Below are positions 61,201 to 64,000 of a stretch of DNA of 64,000 nt, piece by piece. The notes under the pieces are model-generated. The model was not told the DNA's origin. It saw nothing but the letters and a program-made list of their open reading frames with translations, and searched no databases. Both the position numbers and the translations under genes were made by a program. The stretch spans positions 62,001-126,000 of the forward strand of contig RQOL01000546.1 in the NCBI GenBank assembly GCA_013076295.1, read 5' to 3'. Positions within the stretch are counted from its first letter, which is position 1; the number at the start of each line of letters is the position of its first letter. The DNA comes from Sanderia malayensis (Eukaryota; Cnidaria; Scyphozoa; Semaeostomeae; Pelagiidae).

Positions 61201-64000
61201 ACCTAGCTCGATATGTTTCAACCTAGTTCAATAAAGTGGAACCTAGTTCAATATGGTTGAACTTATTTCCATATGTCTGAACCTAGTTGAATATGTCTGA
61301 ACCTAGTTCAAAATGGTTGAACCTAGTTCAATATGTGAGCCTAGTTCAATATTTGAACCTAGTTCAAATGGCTGAACCTAGTTCAATGTGGTTGACTTAG
61401 TTCAATGGTTGAACCTAGTTCAATTTGTTTGAACCTAGCTCAATATGGTTGAACCTAGTTCAATTTGGTTCAACCTAGTTCAATATGGTTGAACCTAGTT
61501 TACTATGATTGAGCCTAGTTCAACATGTTTGATCCTGGTTCAATATGGTTGAACCTAGTTCAATATGGTTGGACTTAATTCCATATGGCTAAACCTAGTT
61601 CGATATGTTTGAACTTGGTTCAATGTGGTTGAGCCCAGTTCAATATGGTTGAACCTAGTTGAATATGTTTGAACCTTGTTCAACATAGCTGAACCTGCTC
61701 AATATGGTTGATTGATTCCATATGTCTGAACCTAGTTCAATATGTTTGAACCTAATACAATACGGTTGAAACTAATTCAATATGTTTGAACCTAGTTCAA
61801 TATGGTTGAAGCCAGTTCAACATGGTTGGACGTCTTTCCATAAGGCTAAACCTAGTTCAATATGTTTGAACCTCGTTCAATATGTTTGAACCTAGTTCAA
61901 TATGCCTGAACCTATTTCAATATGTTTGAACTTAGTTCAATATGTTCAAACTTAGTTCAATATGCCTGAACCTATTTCAATATGTTTGAACTTAGTTCAA
62001 TATGTTCAAACCTAGTTCAATGTGGTTGAACCTAGTTCAATATTGTTGGATATAATCCATATGGCTAAGCCTAGTTCTCAACCTTGGAACCTAGTCAATA
62101 TGGTTTAACCTAGTTTAATATGGTTGAATCTAGTTCAACATGTTTGAGCCTGGTTCAATATGGTTGAACCTAGCTCAATATGGTTAGACTTAATTCCATA
62201 TGGCTAAACCTACTTCAATATGTTTGAACCTAGCTCAAAATGGTTGAACCTAGTTAAATTTTGCTCAACCTAGTTCGATATGTTTGAACCTACTCAATAT
62301 GTTGAGCCTGGCTCAATATGGTTGAACCTAGTTCAATATGTTTGAACCTAGTTCAATGTGTTTGAACCTAGTTCTATATGGTTGAACTTATTTCCATATG
62401 TCTGAACCTAGTTGAATATGTTTGAACCTAGTTGAATATGATTGAACCTACTTCAATATGTGTTAGCCTAGTTCAATATGTTTGAACCTAGTTCAATATG
62501 TTTGAACCTAGTTCAATATGATGGAAACTAGTTCAAAATAGTTGAAACTAATTCAATATGTTTGAACCGAGTTTAATATGTTTAATCCTAGTTAAATATG
62601 CTTGCACCTAGTTCAATATGGTTGAACTTAAATCCATATGGCTAAACCTAGTTCAATATGTTTGAACCTAGCTCGATATGTTTGGACCTAGCTCAATATG
62701 GCTGAACCTAGTTCAATATGGTTGAACCTAGCTCAATATGTGTGAGCCTAGTTCAATATCTTTGAACCTAGTTCAATATGGTTGAACCTAGTTCAATGTG
62801 GTTGGACTTCATTCCATATGGCTAAACCTAGTTCAATTTGTTTGAACCTAGCTCAATATGGTTGAACCTAGTTCAATTTGGTTCAACCTAGTTCCATATG
62901 TTTGAACCTAGTTCAATATGGTTGAACCTGGTTCAATATGTTTGAACATAGTTCAATGTGGTTGAATATGCCTGAACCTAGTTCAATATGTTTGAACCTG
63001 GTTCAATATGCTCAAACCTAGTTCAATGTGGTTGAACCTAGTTCAAAATGGTTGAACCTAATCCAATATGTTTGAACCTAGTATAAAATGTTCGAACCTA
63101 TTTCAATATGGTTGAACCTAGTTCAAAATGGCTGAGCCTAGTTCAATATGGTTGAACCTAGTCCGAAATGGTTGAACCTAGTTCAGTATGTTTGAGCCTA
63201 GTTCAATATGTTTGAACTAGTTCCATTAGGGTGGACTTAATTCCATCTGGCTAAACCTGGTTCAATATGTTTGAACCTAGTCAATATGATGGAAACTAGT
63301 TCAATATGTTTGAGCCTAGTTGAATATGTTTGAACCTAGTTCAATATAGTTGAAACTAGTTCAATATAGTTGAACCTAGTTCAAATGGTTGAACCTAGTT
63401 CAATATGCCTGAACCTAGTTCAATATGTTTGAACCTAGTTCAATATGTTCAAACCTAGTTCAATTTGGTTGAACCTAGTTCAATATGGTTGGACTTAACT
63501 CCATATGGCTATGCCAGTTCAATATGTTGGAAACTAGCTCAATATGGTTGAACCTAGTTCAATATGGCTCAACGTAGTTCAACATGTTTGAGCCTCTTTA
63601 TATATGGTTGAACCTAGTTCAATATGTTGAACTTAATTCCATATGGCTAAACCTAGTTCAATATGTTTGAACCTAGCTCAATATGGTTGACCCCAGTTCA
63701 CTACGGTTGAACCTAATTCAACATGTCTGAACCTAGTTCAATATGTTTGAACCTTGTTCAACATGGCTGAACCCTGTTCAATATGGTTGGACTTAATTCC
63801 ATATGTCTGAACCTAGTTCAAAATGTTTGAACCTAGTTCAATATGGTTGAACCTAGTTCAATATGGTTGAACTTAATTCCATATGGCTAAACCTAGTTCA
63901 ATATGTTTGAACCTAGCTCAATATGGTAGAACCCAGTTCACTATGGTTGAACCTAGTTCAACATGTCTTAACATAGTTCAAAATGTTTGAAACCTAGTTC
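58249..64000. repeat. 20-bp satellite, partial 10.7-kb repeat copy D, indel-rich
   Basis: Follows the second half of the 10.7-kb higher-order repeat, corresponding to about 4237-9995 of copy A and 14905-20655 of copy B, and continues past the window end. It carries many single-base losses and a few gains absent from A and B, for example at 58490 (CTATTCAA), 58595 (CAATTGGC), 58633 (CAAATAAAG), 59463 (AACCAGTTC) and 59560 (GAAACCTAG). Near 61340-61500 it mixes features of A (left) and B (right). No genes are visible. Confidence 0.9.

Noticed and set aside
1..64000. Telomere repeat
   Set aside because: The unit is 20 bp, lacks the G-rich strand typical of telomeres, and shows higher-order organisation; no TTAGGG-like runs are present.

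Overview
The window is one very long eukaryotic satellite array with a few insertions. About 55 kb of the 64 kb is a head-to-tail 20-bp repeat, consensus TTGAACCTAGTTCAATATGG (about 35% GC). It runs off both ends of the window. There are no ordinary single-copy genes. The inserted retrotransposon is of a metazoan type (apurinic-like endonuclease, reverse transcriptase, PHD-like finger, 2A-like peptide), which together with the fold-back DNA elements suggests an invertebrate animal, perhaps marine (cnidarian, mollusc, echinoderm or lancelet). The species cannot be named from the sequence.

Layout. 1-26695: satellite organised as a higher-order repeat of about 10.7 kb. Copy A is 1-10668, copy B 10669-21368, and copy C starts at 21369, carries a private 940-bp tandem duplication, and stops matching near 25610. 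26696-26949: a solo 254-bp terminal-inverted-repeat element ('M'). 26952-27509: satellite. 27512-32415: a composite M-B-M-B-M-B-M made of four M modules and three about 1.29-kb 'B' modules. B itself has 125-bp inverted ends and contains a further 88-bp-arm fold-back. 32417-50338: satellite with different higher-order organisation (about 3.0-3.3-kb units, plus 1020-bp and about 1060-bp tandem duplications). 50339-53870: a non-LTR retrotransposon on the + strand with one long intact ORF and an (ATT)n tail. 53871-58148: satellite ending in a 1460-bp tandem duplication. 58149-58248: 100 Ns. 58249-64000: satellite matching the second half of the 10.7-kb repeat but with many one-base indels.

How the parts relate. 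The satellite is the landing ground, and because it is repetitive it preserves paralogous empty copies of the insertion sites. Those at about 32800 and 44680 define both insertions: the M element is flanked by a TA duplication, while the retrotransposon has essentially no target duplication. The repeat hierarchy, the solo M and the tandem M(BM)3 all look like products of repeated unequal recombination. The only convincing protein-coding gene is the retrotransposon ORF. All other open frames are short, lie in fold-back elements, and have no visible coding features.
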